This document shows, in pieces, positions 1 through 7,086 of a DNA stretch of 46,442 nt. The position numbers were made by a program, and so were the translations under genes. The notes under the pieces were generated by a model, which had not been told where the DNA came from, did not search any database, and saw only the letters and a program-made list of their open reading frames with translations. The DNA is taken from contig CALXWE010000010.1 of assembly GCA_944392295.1 (NCBI GenBank), forward strand, positions 1 to 46,442, read 5' to 3'. The first letter of the stretch is position 1; each line of letters starts with the position of its first letter. The DNA is from an uncultured Alphaproteobacteria bacterium. GTDB lineage: Bacteria > Pseudomonadota > Alphaproteobacteria > RF32 > CAG-239.

Positions 1-76
1 TTTAGGGGATGCCAGTGTTAAAGGCTTATAGCCGCATATGAAGAACCCCGCGTTTTACGCGGGGGTTTCTTTTTTG
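1..76 (+). mobile_element. Possible right end of an IS200/IS605-type element
   Basis: A 9-bp GC-rich stem (arms about 44-52 and 58-67, one bulged G) lies just after a short open frame that stops at 29-31 (tail LGDASVKGL). A conserved-looking block, GCTTATAGC, sits between the stop and the hairpin. A similar block follows a hairpin at the other end of the window (46383-46405). A tnpA tail followed by a subterminal hairpin is the layout of IS200/IS605 right ends. No transposase body lies inside the window, so this is an inference. The same hairpin followed by a T-rich run could instead be only a terminator. Confidence 0.33.
42..76 (+). terminator. Intrinsic terminator
   Basis: A GC-rich stem (44-52 with 58-67) with loop TTTTA is followed by a T-rich run at 66-76. 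It would stop plus-strand transcription entering from the left edge. It lies just past the 3' end of the minus-strand XRE gene, but the minus-strand side lacks a good U tract. Confidence 0.7.
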
Positions 77-95
77 TATGTTAAGATGGTTTTAT

Positions 96-350
96 TCAGA
101 TATTTTCCTCAACATCGACAAGCTCAATTTTAATACGTTTATCATAAAACGAGGCGAGTTGGGTTAAGTAACCGATATTAAAAGGAAAGCTTTTACTTTC
201 GAGAGCTTCAAGCCAAAAATCGGGAATTTTGCTTAAAGCCGATAAATCGGTAATTGATAAATTTTTATTACGCCGCAAAGTGATAATTTGTGATGATAGT
301 TCATTAAATGTTTGTTTTAAGGCTTTTTTACGTATTTGTTTATTTAGCAT
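96..350 (-). CDS. Small XRE-type helix-turn-helix protein
   Basis: An 84-residue protein. Residues about 18-65 read as a Cro/C1-type helix-turn-helix: an opening helix with LRRNKNLSITDLSALSKI, a recognition-helix region around DFWLEALE, and a closing helix around IGYLTQLASFYD. No second domain is present. The ATG at 350 follows GGGAG with 9 bases between, a good ribosome site. Its 5' side is unusual: an intrinsic terminator (376-411) and a hairpin-rich block (412-540) on the same strand lie directly upstream, so expression could depend on read-through. The family normally acts as a DNA-binding repressor or as an antitoxin. No toxin gene is visible beside it. Target unknown. Confidence 0.6.
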   Translation of the reverse strand: MLNKQIRKKALKQTFNELSSQIITLRRNKNLSITDLSALSKIPDFWLEALESKSFPFNIGYLTQLASFYDKRIKIELVDVEENI

Positions 351-375
351 ATTATTTAGCTCCCGTGTTTATTTA

Positions 376-411
376 TTAAAACAAAACCGCTTTGAAAAAA
401 AATCAAAGCGG
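376..411 (-). terminator. Intrinsic terminator closing the structured RNA
   Basis: On the minus strand a 9-bp stem (CCGCTTTGA with TCAAAGCGG, plus-strand 403-411 and 387-395) is followed by TTTTGTTTTAAT. No gene ends just before it on that strand, so it terminates either a non-coding transcript or the leader of the XRE gene, whose ribosome site begins about 20 bases further on. Confidence 0.75.
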
Positions 412-540
412 GGAGCCAGTTAACTGTCAGTATACAGTCAGGTTTATTCGTCGTAACTAGTACGCTTATCTCACCTACTCCCCTTATCAAGGAGTTTTAT
501 ACTGATGGTGTCAACTGGACACCGTCGCCAACCGGCGACA
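376..540 (-). ncRNA. Candidate structured RNA (sRNA or attenuator leader), about 165 nt
   Basis: Read on the minus strand, a likely promoter (569-547) is followed at once by two back-to-back perfect hairpins: 6-bp stem/4-nt loop (539-524) and 6-bp stem/5-nt loop (523-507). A third hairpin (495-477, ACTCC with GGAGT) and a fourth (ACTGT with ACAGT, about 437-422) follow, then the intrinsic terminator at 376-411. The loop of the second hairpin can also pair over 9 bp (one G-U) with plus positions 416-424. No convincing ORF fits: a 28-codon frame starts upstream of the -10 element. I do not recognise the family. It could be a free sRNA or a regulatory leader of the XRE gene. Confidence 0.5.
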
Positions 541-546
541 ATGTAT

Positions 547-574
547 ATACTAAACATTCTTTGGCACTTTGCAA
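547..574 (-). promoter_or_regulatory. Candidate sigma-70-type promoter for the structured RNA
   Basis: On the minus strand TTGCAA (574-569) is followed after 16 bases by TAGTAT (552-547). The predicted start near 540 falls exactly at the first base of the first hairpin. This agreement is the main support. Confidence 0.45.
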
Positions 575-703
575 GCTCTTTGTTTTTGGCTTTATAAGTT
601 TGTTGAGGATTTTGAGAAATATACCTGATTTTTAATAAAATTTAGGCTTGAAATCTCAATATTTTAGCGTATTATGGCGATAAATTTTAACAAAGGTACA
701 ATA

Positions 704-2563
704 ATGAAAAATAGCTATGATGTTATAGTAGTAGGCGGCGGTCATGCCGGATGTGAAGCAGCCGCAGCAGCAGCGCGTATGGGTGCTGATACGGCATTAG
801 TTACTCATAAAATAAGCACAATCGGTGAAATGTCGTGTAATCCGGCCATAGGTGGTCTTGGTAAAGGTCATCTGGTAAGAGAAGTAGATGCTCTTGACGG
901 ATTAATGGGCAGAGTTATAGATAAAGCCGGTATTCAGTTCAGAATGCTTAATTCTTCAAAAGGTCCGGCTGTTAGAGGTCCGCGCGCTCAAGCAGATAGA
1001 GAATTATATAAAAAATATATGCTTCAAGCCCTGCAAGAGCAAAGTGGTTTAACCCTTGTTGAAGCTGCAGTTGAGGGGTTGATTGTTGATGAAAGTAAAG
1101 AAAAGCCGCAAGTTAACGGAGTTGTGTTATCTGATGGTAGTAAAATAACAGCCAAGGCTGTAGTGTTAACTACCGGTACTTTTTTAAACGGTGTTATGTT
1201 TATAGGTCATGAAACGAGTATCGGTGGACGTGTTAATGATGTTTCTTGTGGTGGTATAACACCGTATTTAAAAGAACTGGGGTTAAATGTCGGTAGGTTA
1301 AAAACCGGCACACCGGCTCGTTTAAACGGTAAAACCATTAAGTGGGATATTTTGGAAGAACAGTCCGGAGATGAAAATCCTGAGCCGTTTTCTTATTTAA
1401 CCGAAAAAATCGAAAATCCGCAAATAAAATGCTATATTACGCACACTAACGAGGAAACACACAAAATTATTCGTGATAATTTTTCAAAATGTGCCTTGTT
1501 CTCGGGATTAATTAAAGGTGTCGGTCCGCGTTATTGTCCGAGTATAGAAGATAAATTGGTCAAGTTTGCCGACCGAACCAGCCACCAAATCTTTTTGGAG
1601 CCTGAGGGATTAAATACCGATGTTGTATACCCCAACGGAATTTCTACTTCTTTGCCGGCAGATGTTCAGCATCAATTTATTCATACCATGAAGGGTTTGG
1701 AAGATGTTGAAATTTTACGTCCGGCATATGCTATTGAGTATGATTATGTTGATCCCAGAGAATTAAATCACTGCTTAGAAGTAAAAAAGGTCGACGGATT
1801 ATTTTTAGCCGGACAAATCAACGGAACCACTGGTTATGAAGAAGCTGCGGCTCAAGGTTTATTAGCCGGTGTAAATGCTGCTTTAAAGGCTGAAAATAAG
1901 GGCAGGGAATTTGTTGTTGACCGCAGTCAAGGTTACTTAGGTGTAATGGTCGATGACTTAATTACCAAAGGTGTTGACGAACCTTATCGTATGTTTACCT
2001 CACGTTCCGAGTATCGCTTGTTTTTAAGGGCAGATAATGCCGATATGCGTTTAACGGAAATGGGGTATGAAACAGGCTGTGTCGGTGAATATAGGAACAG
2101 TGTATTTAAAACTAAAAAGCAAGCCATAGATGCTTGTCGAGCTAAGGCAGAAAATTCAAAAGCCGAATATGAAGACCTAAAAAATGCCGGCATTACGGTT
2201 AATCACGACGGAACCAAGCGTACGGCTTATCAGCTGATGAGCTACAATGATGTTTCACGTGAAACAATTTTAAATTTATTCCCCGAACTCAAAGAGTTTG
2301 ATGAAAAAGTTTATGAACAGGTTGAAATAGAATCCCGCTATGCCGGATATATTAAAAGACAGATGTCGGATATTGAAGTTTTCAAAAAAGATGAAAACTT
2401 AAAGTTAAGGGATGATATTGATTATCATAAAATAGGTGGCTTGTCGCGTGAAATGGTCGATAAGTTAAGCCGTATTCGTCCGGCAACTATCGGCGAGGCT
2501 TCGCGTATACCGGGAGTTACTCCGGCAGCAATAACCGCAATTTTAGGATATTTAAAGAAGTAA
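704..2563 (+). CDS. mnmG: tRNA uridine-5-carboxymethylaminomethyl modification enzyme MnmG
   Basis: MnmG (GidA) works with MnmE to install (carboxymethyl)aminomethyl at C5 of wobble uridine-34 in certain tRNAs, using FAD and methylene-THF. The N-terminus holds the dinucleotide fold [12 protein letters not shown], followed by [13 protein letters not shown] and later [10 protein letters not shown]. The C-terminal helical domain ends in the family pattern ([17 protein letters not shown]). Length is about 619 residues, as usual. The ATG at 704 has AAAGG 7 bases upstream. An in-frame ATG at 674 would add ten poorly conserved residues and has no ribosome site. A perfect parS site lies inside the gene. 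The usual neighbour mnmE is not upstream in this window. Confidence 0.96.
   Translation: MKNSYDVIVVGGGHAGCEAAAAAARMGADTALVTHKISTIGEMSCNPAIGGLGKGHLVREVDALDGLMGRVIDKAGIQFRMLNSSKGPAVRGPRAQADRELYKKYMLQALQEQSGLTLVEAAVEGLIVDESKEKPQVNGVVLSDGSKITAKAVVLTTGTFLNGVMFIGHETSIGGRVNDVSCGGITPYLKELGLNVGRLKTGTPARLNGKTIKWDILEEQSGDENPEPFSYLTEKIENPQIKCYITHTNEETHKIIRDNFSKCALFSGLIKGVGPRYCPSIEDKLVKFADRTSHQIFLEPEGLNTDVVYPNGISTSLPADVQHQFIHTMKGLEDVEILRPAYAIEYDYVDPRELNHCLEVKKVDGLFLAGQINGTTGYEEAAAQGLLAGVNAALKAENKGREFVVDRSQGYLGVMVDDLITKGVDEPYRMFTSRSEYRLFLRADNADMRLTEMGYETGCVGEYRNSVFKTKKQAIDACRAKAENSKAEYEDLKNAGITVNHDGTKRTAYQLMSYNDVSRETILNLFPELKEFDEKVYEQVEIESRYAGYIKRQMSDIEVFKKDENLKLRDDIDYHKIGGLSREMVDKLSRIRPATIGEASRIPGVTPAAITAILGYLKK
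2251..2266. promoter_or_regulatory. parS centromere site 1
   Basis: A perfect 16-bp palindrome, TGTTTCACGTGAAACA, matches the bacterial parS consensus bound by ParB. It lies in frame within mnmG, where it encodes VSRET, about 2.6 kb before parB. Confidence 0.95.
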
Positions 2564-2567
2564 AGTT

Positions 2568-3407
2568 ATGCAAAAATTTAGTTATCATACACATACCAAA
2601 TTTTCCGATGCGGAAAACACATTAGAAGAAATGCTCTCTCAAGCCGTTAATCTTGGTTGGGAAGAAATAGGCATTTCTGACCATATGGTTATACATAAAG
2701 ATATAAAAAATACGTTTTTTTATGAAAAGGTATGTCGTGAAAATCGTCCGCATATGGCTCATGATGATTTTAACGAGGCTAAAGAATTTTTTGCTCGCAA
2801 TATTGATTATATCCGTAAAACGGCTAAAAAATATCCGCTTAAAGTTTACGTCGGTTTTGAGGTTGATTATTTTACTTACGACGGCTGGGAAGAGGAATTC
2901 AGAGAATTTATAAATCAGCTTGATAACGATTATTTATTAACGGGTAATCATTTTTTCTTAAATAATAAGGGTGATTTTATCGGTGATATTTCCGATTATA
3001 AAAATAAGGAAGAAAGTGATAAACTCGGTAATTTAGATGAGTATATACATATTCATTTTAATACCATAAAAAAGGCGGTTAAAAGCGGTCTGTTTAACTT
3101 TTTGGCGCATTTAGATTATGTCAGAAAGGTTAAAGCCTACGAATCGGAAAAGTTTACGGATGATTGTTTGCAGATTGTTAAAGCGCTTAAAGAGACGGGA
3201 ATGGGTTGCGAATTAAGCACTAAAGGTTTGCGTAAAATCGGCGATTATTATCCGCAAAACAACATATTACGAGAGCTTGTTAAAGAAAAAGTTCCTTTAG
3301 TAATAAGTGATGATGCTCATAAAACCACTGAACTCGGCTATGCTTTTGATAAAGCAGAAAATGTTCTTAAAGAGGTTGGTTGCCAGTGTCGTTTTCGTTT
3401 AAAATAG
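2568..3407 (+). CDS. PHP-domain phosphoesterase, HisJ-like
   Basis: A 279-residue PHP-superfamily metal-dependent phosphoesterase. Visible metal ligands are HTHTKFSD at residues 7-14, ISDHM near 37-41, FEVDYF with its glutamate near 98, TGNHFF, AHLDYV, and the closing SDDAHK near 247-252. These follow the histidinol-phosphate phosphatase (HisJ/HisK) arrangement. No other histidine-biosynthesis gene is nearby, so the substrate cannot be fixed from context; other sugar- or nucleotide-phosphate substrates are possible. It starts 4 bases after mnmG stops and is probably cotranscribed. A PHP gene between mnmG and rsmG is not the common arrangement. Confidence 0.8.
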   Translation: MQKFSYHTHTKFSDAENTLEEMLSQAVNLGWEEIGISDHMVIHKDIKNTFFYEKVCRENRPHMAHDDFNEAKEFFARNIDYIRKTAKKYPLKVYVGFEVDYFTYDGWEEEFREFINQLDNDYLLTGNHFFLNNKGDFIGDISDYKNKEESDKLGNLDEYIHIHFNTIKKAVKSGLFNFLAHLDYVRKVKAYESEKFTDDCLQIVKALKETGMGCELSTKGLRKIGDYYPQNNILRELVKEKVPLVISDDAHKTTELGYAFDKAENVLKEVGCQCRFRLK

Positions 3408-3465
3408 ATGTTTATAACTTGTAATTTAGGTTTATATATAAAGTTGCTCGTTATATAAAAATCTT

Positions 3466-4089
3466 ATGCAAAATTTTATCGATACATATAATGTTTCACG
3501 TGAAACATATCAAAAATTGGAAGCTTATGTTGCTCTTTTGCAAGAATGGCAACATAAGTTTAATTTGGTAAGCAATAGCTCTTTGCCAGATGTCTGGAAT
3601 CGTCATATTTCGGATTCTGCACAACTTTTCAAATACTTAAACGCGGAAGTTGATTCTGTTTATGATTTAGGCAGCGGAGCCGGTTTTCCGGCACTGGTGC
3701 TGGCAATTATGGCTCAGGAACAATATCCGCAAACTAAGTTTACTTTGATGGAGAGTATTGCTAAAAAAACACTGTATTTAAATGCCGTAAAGCAAGAACT
3801 GAAACTTGATAATGTTACGGTAATTAATAGCCGTTCCGAAGATTTAACCTTGCCGAAGGCTGATGTTATAACCGCTCGTGCGGTAGCCTCGCTTGATAAG
3901 CTTTTGAACTGTGTATTTAAATTTACCGACCGTCAGACTAAGCTTATTTTTCCTAAAGGAAGGAGCTACCAAGAGGAGCTTAAAGAGGCATTAAAACATT
4001 GGAACTTTAAATTAAACATAGATAACAGTCAAACATCTGAAGACGGTGTAATTTTATTATTGGAAAACTTAAGGAGAAAAACAAAATGA
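3466..4089 (+). CDS. rsmG: 16S rRNA (guanine-527-N7)-methyltransferase RsmG
   Basis: RsmG (GidB) methylates N7 of G527 in the 530 loop of 16S rRNA using S-adenosylmethionine. The 207-residue length is normal. The SAM-binding motif I is YDLGSGAGFPALVLAI at about residue 66, and the N-terminus carries NVSRETYQKLEAYV, typical of alphaproteobacterial members. The codons for VSRET are a second perfect parS. No Shine-Dalgarno is visible before the ATG; instead TATAAA lies 6 bases upstream, so a leaderless transcript is possible besides coupling to upstream genes. The stop codon overlaps the parA start (ATGA). Confidence 0.95.
   Translation: MQNFIDTYNVSRETYQKLEAYVALLQEWQHKFNLVSNSSLPDVWNRHISDSAQLFKYLNAEVDSVYDLGSGAGFPALVLAIMAQEQYPQTKFTLMESIAKKTLYLNAVKQELKLDNVTVINSRSEDLTLPKADVITARAVASLDKLLNCVFKFTDRQTKLIFPKGRSYQEELKEALKHWNFKLNIDNSQTSEDGVILLLENLRRKTK
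3492..3507. promoter_or_regulatory. parS centromere site 2
   Basis: A second perfect copy of TGTTTCACGTGAAACA lies near the start of rsmG, about 1.24 kb from site 1 and 0.6 kb before parA. It is again read in frame as VSRET. Confidence 0.95.
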
Positions 4090-4853
4090 AAATAATTGCG
4101 GTTGCTAATCGTAAAGGCGGAGTTGGTAAAACAACAACAGCTATCAATATAGCCACGGCCATGGCAGCTATCGGCAAAAAAGTTTTGGTACTCGATTTAG
4201 ACCCTCAGGGTAATGCTACTACCTCTATGGGTGTTGATAAAAAACAATGCCAATATTCTTCTTATGATGTTTTAATTAATGGTCTTGATGCTATTAAGGC
4301 TGTTAAAGCGTGCGAAATACCGGGCTTTTATATTTTACCGTCTACCCCAGGACTTGCCGGAGCTGAAATAGAACTTATTAATGTTAATAAAAGAGAGTTT
4401 GTGCTGCGTAATGCTTTACAAAAATTAAACGGAGAATATGACTATGTTTTAATAGATTGTCCTCCGTCACTAAACCTTATCACAATCAATGCTTTGGTAG
4501 CATCAAACTCGGTTATAATTCCTTTGCAGTGCGAATTTTTGGCACTTGAAGGCTTAACCGATTTAGTAAAAAACATCAACCAGATAAAGAAAGTATTTAA
4601 TCCTGAACTTAAAGTGCAGGGTATAGTTCTTACTATGTTTGATAAACGTAATAATTTAAGCTCCATGGTAGAAAAAGATGTAAGAAACTATTTTGGTGAT
4701 TTGGTTTATCAAACGGTTATACCCAGAAGCGTCCGCATATCGGAAGCTCCGTCTCATGGAAAACCGATTTTAATTTACGATTTTAAGAGTGTTGGCGCAC
4801 AAGCTTATATCAGCTTAGCCAAAGAAGTATTAAAACGCGAAAAGGAGATATAA
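4086..4853 (+). CDS. parA: Chromosome-partitioning ATPase ParA (Soj)
   Basis: A 255-residue ParA/Soj ATPase that segregates the replication origin with ParB and parS. The deviant Walker A is KGGVGKTTTAIN at residues 10-21, followed by DLDPQGNATT and the Walker B stretch VLIDCPPSL. There is no N-terminal helix-turn-helix extension, as expected for chromosomal (type Ib-like) ParA. The ATG has AAGGAG 9 bases upstream and overlaps the rsmG stop. parB follows after one base, so rsmG-parA-parB form an operon. Confidence 0.96.
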   Translation: MKIIAVANRKGGVGKTTTAINIATAMAAIGKKVLVLDLDPQGNATTSMGVDKKQCQYSSYDVLINGLDAIKAVKACEIPGFYILPSTPGLAGAEIELINVNKREFVLRNALQKLNGEYDYVLIDCPPSLNLITINALVASNSVIIPLQCEFLALEGLTDLVKNINQIKKVFNPELKVQGIVLTMFDKRNNLSSMVEKDVRNYFGDLVYQTVIPRSVRISEAPSHGKPILIYDFKSVGAQAYISLAKEVLKREKEI

Positions 4854-4854
4854 T

Positions 4855-5748
4855 ATGTCGGCAGCAAACAAACATGGTTTGGGCAGAGGGTTAGGAGCCT
4901 TATTCGGAGATGAAGATTTAAATTTGGATATGGACGGCATAAATGTAAGCGGCGAAAAGCACGGCATTAAAACCGTAAATATTTCCGAGCTTGTTGCCGG
5001 CAGATACCAACCTCGTCAACAGTTTGATGAAGAGGCCATAAATTCTTTAGCCGCATCGGTAAAAGAAAAAGGTATTTTGCAACCGATTTTGGTTCGCAAG
5101 CAAAACGGCAAATATGAGATAATTGCCGGAGAGCGTCGTTATCGTGCTGCCATAAAAGCCGGTTTAACCGAAGTTCCGGTCATTGAAAAAGATATGGCCG
5201 ATAATGAGGTTTTGGAAATAGCCTTAATTGAAAATATAGTTCGTAAAGATTTAACCGCTCTGGAAGAAGCCAACGGTTTTGATAGGTTGATGAAAGAATT
5301 TTCCTATACTCAGGAAAAATTATCTGAAGTTATAGGTAAATCGCGTAGCTACATAGCCAATACTTTGCGTCTTTTAAACTTACCGGAAGAAGTTAAATCC
5401 TTGTTAAATCAAGGAAAACTAACTGCCGGACACGCTCGTTGTTTGGTTGGATTAGAAAACGCTGATGAACTGGCTCAAAAAATCGTCGCTGAGGGGCTAA
5501 ATGTACGTCAGGTTGAGGAATTAGTCGCCTCAAGTAAAGATTCTTCTGTAAACGCAAAAAAACAGCCTTCAAAGCAAAATGCCGTAAAAATCAAAGATGC
5601 AGAGTTGTCAGATATTGAAAACGAGTTAAGTTCCAAGTTAGGAGCCAAGGTTCAAATCAATACAGCCAAGAACGGTAAAGGTAAAATCATTATTTCATAT
5701 AAAAACTTATCTGAGCTTGAAAGTTTGTTAGAAAAGTTTGAAGGTTAA
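4855..5748 (+). CDS. parB: Chromosome-partitioning protein ParB (Spo0J)
   Basis: A 297-residue ParB clamp protein. It has the N-terminal ParA-contact peptide GLGRGLGALFGD, the CTP-binding boxes GERRYRA (near residue 98) and ENIVRKDL (near 129), a helix-turn-helix around TQEKLSEVIGKSRSYIANTL, and a C-terminal dimerisation tail. It should load at the two parS sites in mnmG and rsmG and spread. The ribosome site GGAG lies 7 bases before the ATG. A terminator follows at 5773-5810. Confidence 0.96.
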   Translation: MSAANKHGLGRGLGALFGDEDLNLDMDGINVSGEKHGIKTVNISELVAGRYQPRQQFDEEAINSLAASVKEKGILQPILVRKQNGKYEIIAGERRYRAAIKAGLTEVPVIEKDMADNEVLEIALIENIVRKDLTALEEANGFDRLMKEFSYTQEKLSEVIGKSRSYIANTLRLLNLPEEVKSLLNQGKLTAGHARCLVGLENADELAQKIVAEGLNVRQVEELVASSKDSSVNAKKQPSKQNAVKIKDAELSDIENELSSKLGAKVQINTAKNGKGKIIISYKNLSELESLLEKFEG

Positions 5749-5772
5749 TATTAAAAAATCAAATTAACAACA

Positions 5773-5810
5773 AAACTCCGATTCCATAAAATTAGGTATC
5801 GGAGTTTTTT
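5773..5810 (+). terminator. Intrinsic terminator after parB
   Basis: A 10-bp stem (5773-5782 with 5798-5807) with a 15-base loop is followed by a run of T. It closes the mnmG-parB gene group. Confidence 0.85.
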
Positions 5811-5933
5811 ATTATATCATTTACAGTTATATCAATATCAGGCTGGTTAAATATAGTCTTTATTTAAAGTTTCAAATATTAACTTCATAAATTACCAAAC
5901 CCTTTTTTTACCTTATTTAAGGAGTAACAGCAA

Positions 5934-5987
5934 ATGATTAATGGCTGCTGTATAAATATGCGGTCGTTTTATATAACGATTAATTAA
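5934..5987 (+). CDS. Possible 17-residue small ORF
   Basis: In the 285-base gap after parB, AAGGAG is followed 9 bases later by ATG and a 17-codon frame (MINGCCINMRSFYITIN) ending in TAA just before the 5991-6020 terminator. A good ribosome site plus a terminator directly downstream is suggestive, but the peptide has no recognisable features. Chance is quite possible. Confidence 0.2.
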   Translation: MINGCCINMRSFYITIN

Positions 5988-5990
5988 AAC

Positions 5991-6020
5991 AAAACCCCCA
6001 ACCTAAGTTAGGGGTTTTTG
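5991..6020. terminator. Bidirectional terminator
   Basis: AAAACCCC (5991-5998) pairs with GGGGTTTT (6011-6018). T-rich tracts follow on both strands. It lies 14 bases beyond the stop of the minus-strand cysteine-rich gene, its main client. Confidence 0.75.
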
Positions 6021-6033
6021 TTTTATTACAGCA

Positions 6034-6999
6034 TCAATACGATTTACAATTTGCTTGACTTGAAGAAACGTAAGATTTGTTTTTACAACAACAATATGTT
6101 GAGTTTGACACTGTCGGATATCCGTAAGTCGTCCAATAATTACATGTACCGCTACGTCCATTATATGTTATAGACTTAGTCCACATACCATACAATCCAG
6201 ATGCTGTAGTTGCGGCACATACGCTCAGACAACTACCATTTCCCAAATATACGTTGCCAAAATAAGAGGCAGGAAGAGAGTCGCAGCGAACGCAATCATA
6301 ACAAGTACGGGTGTAATCACCAAGAGTTGCCGATGCTGTTTTGCAGATATAATCAAGATCCTTAGATTCTCTATATCCATAGCTTGAGCAGGTCTTAGCA
6401 GTACACTTACCCAGTTTTTCTTCACCGGAATAACATGATGAGTAAGTATAACCTTTTGAACCTGTCTTTCCGCAATCATTCACTGATTGATAATTTGCAT
6501 AGTATCCGGAACATTTCTTAGCAGTACATTTACCGCAGACAATATTTTCACCGTTGTTTCCGGTAATTGTCTGAGATTCAAAGGTCCAGCCATTAGAACC
6601 TTGTGAACCACAATCAGAAATGCTGGTCAAACGAGAATCATATCCAGTCGGACAAGGGTTTTCGTAGGCTTCCGCACACAACGTATAAGTTTCATCGGTA
6701 GGACAATATATTAAAGAGCCGCACCAACCTGACTTATCTGCGGTTGTAAAGCCTTGTTCAGCACAAGACTTTTCAGCAACCGATACACATTTTTTATAAG
6801 ATGTATCGAAAGGGCAGTAAATATAATGTTCACATTCTGAAGAAGTTGTTTTTGAATATCCCAAAGTTTCGCAATCGCCGGCGGCATTTGCATTGCTCGC
6901 ACAACCGGTTGCTCCGGAATAGTCATTTTTACAAGTAAGAGCGTTTGCTGAACCTGAATACAGTAACCCGCAAACCAAAATAAGTAGTAAACGATGCAT
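6034..6999 (-). CDS. Cysteine-rich repetitive secreted protein
   Basis: I do not recognise a named family. The protein has a signal peptide (HRLLLILVCGLLYSGSANA) and a mature part of about 300 residues with some 30 cysteines, roughly one in ten. It is built from imperfect repeats: two units of the type ...YCPxDxxYxxC (near residues 64-115), then two of the type DCGxxGSxG...C...GKCTAKxC (near 130-205), and it ends with a CCC cluster and a last cysteine near the C-terminus. The many cysteines imply extensive disulfide bonding outside the cytoplasm. GTGAGG is followed by tandem ATGs; the one at 6999 has the better spacing (6 bases), and 7002 or GTG 7011 are alternatives. It is transcribed toward its own terminator. 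Confidence 0.7.
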   Translation of the reverse strand: MHRLLLILVCGLLYSGSANALTCKNDYSGATGCASNANAAGDCETLGYSKTTSSECEHYIYCPFDTSYKKCVSVAEKSCAEQGFTTADKSGWCGSLIYCPTDETYTLCAEAYENPCPTGYDSRLTSISDCGSQGSNGWTFESQTITGNNGENIVCGKCTAKKCSGYYANYQSVNDCGKTGSKGYTYSSCYSGEEKLGKCTAKTCSSYGYRESKDLDYICKTASATLGDYTRTCYDCVRCDSLPASYFGNVYLGNGSCLSVCAATTASGLYGMWTKSITYNGRSGTCNYWTTYGYPTVSNSTYCCCKNKSYVSSSQANCKSY

Positions 7000-7086
7000 C
7001 ATAAACCTCACATAAAATTATGCTATGCTAAGATTATAACGTTTATTTTATCAATTTGCAATAATAAAAGACAATTATATGCCTTA

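Noticed and set aside
470..556. A 28-codon minus-strand frame (MFSIYIVAGWRR...) across the hairpins of the structured RNA.
   Set aside because: Its ATG lies upstream of the likely -10 element, has no good ribosome site, and the sequence is better explained by tandem hairpins.
674..703. Upstream in-frame start of mnmG ([10 protein letters not shown]).
   Set aside because: No ribosome site, and the ATG at 704 has AAAGG at normal spacing and the expected family N-terminus.
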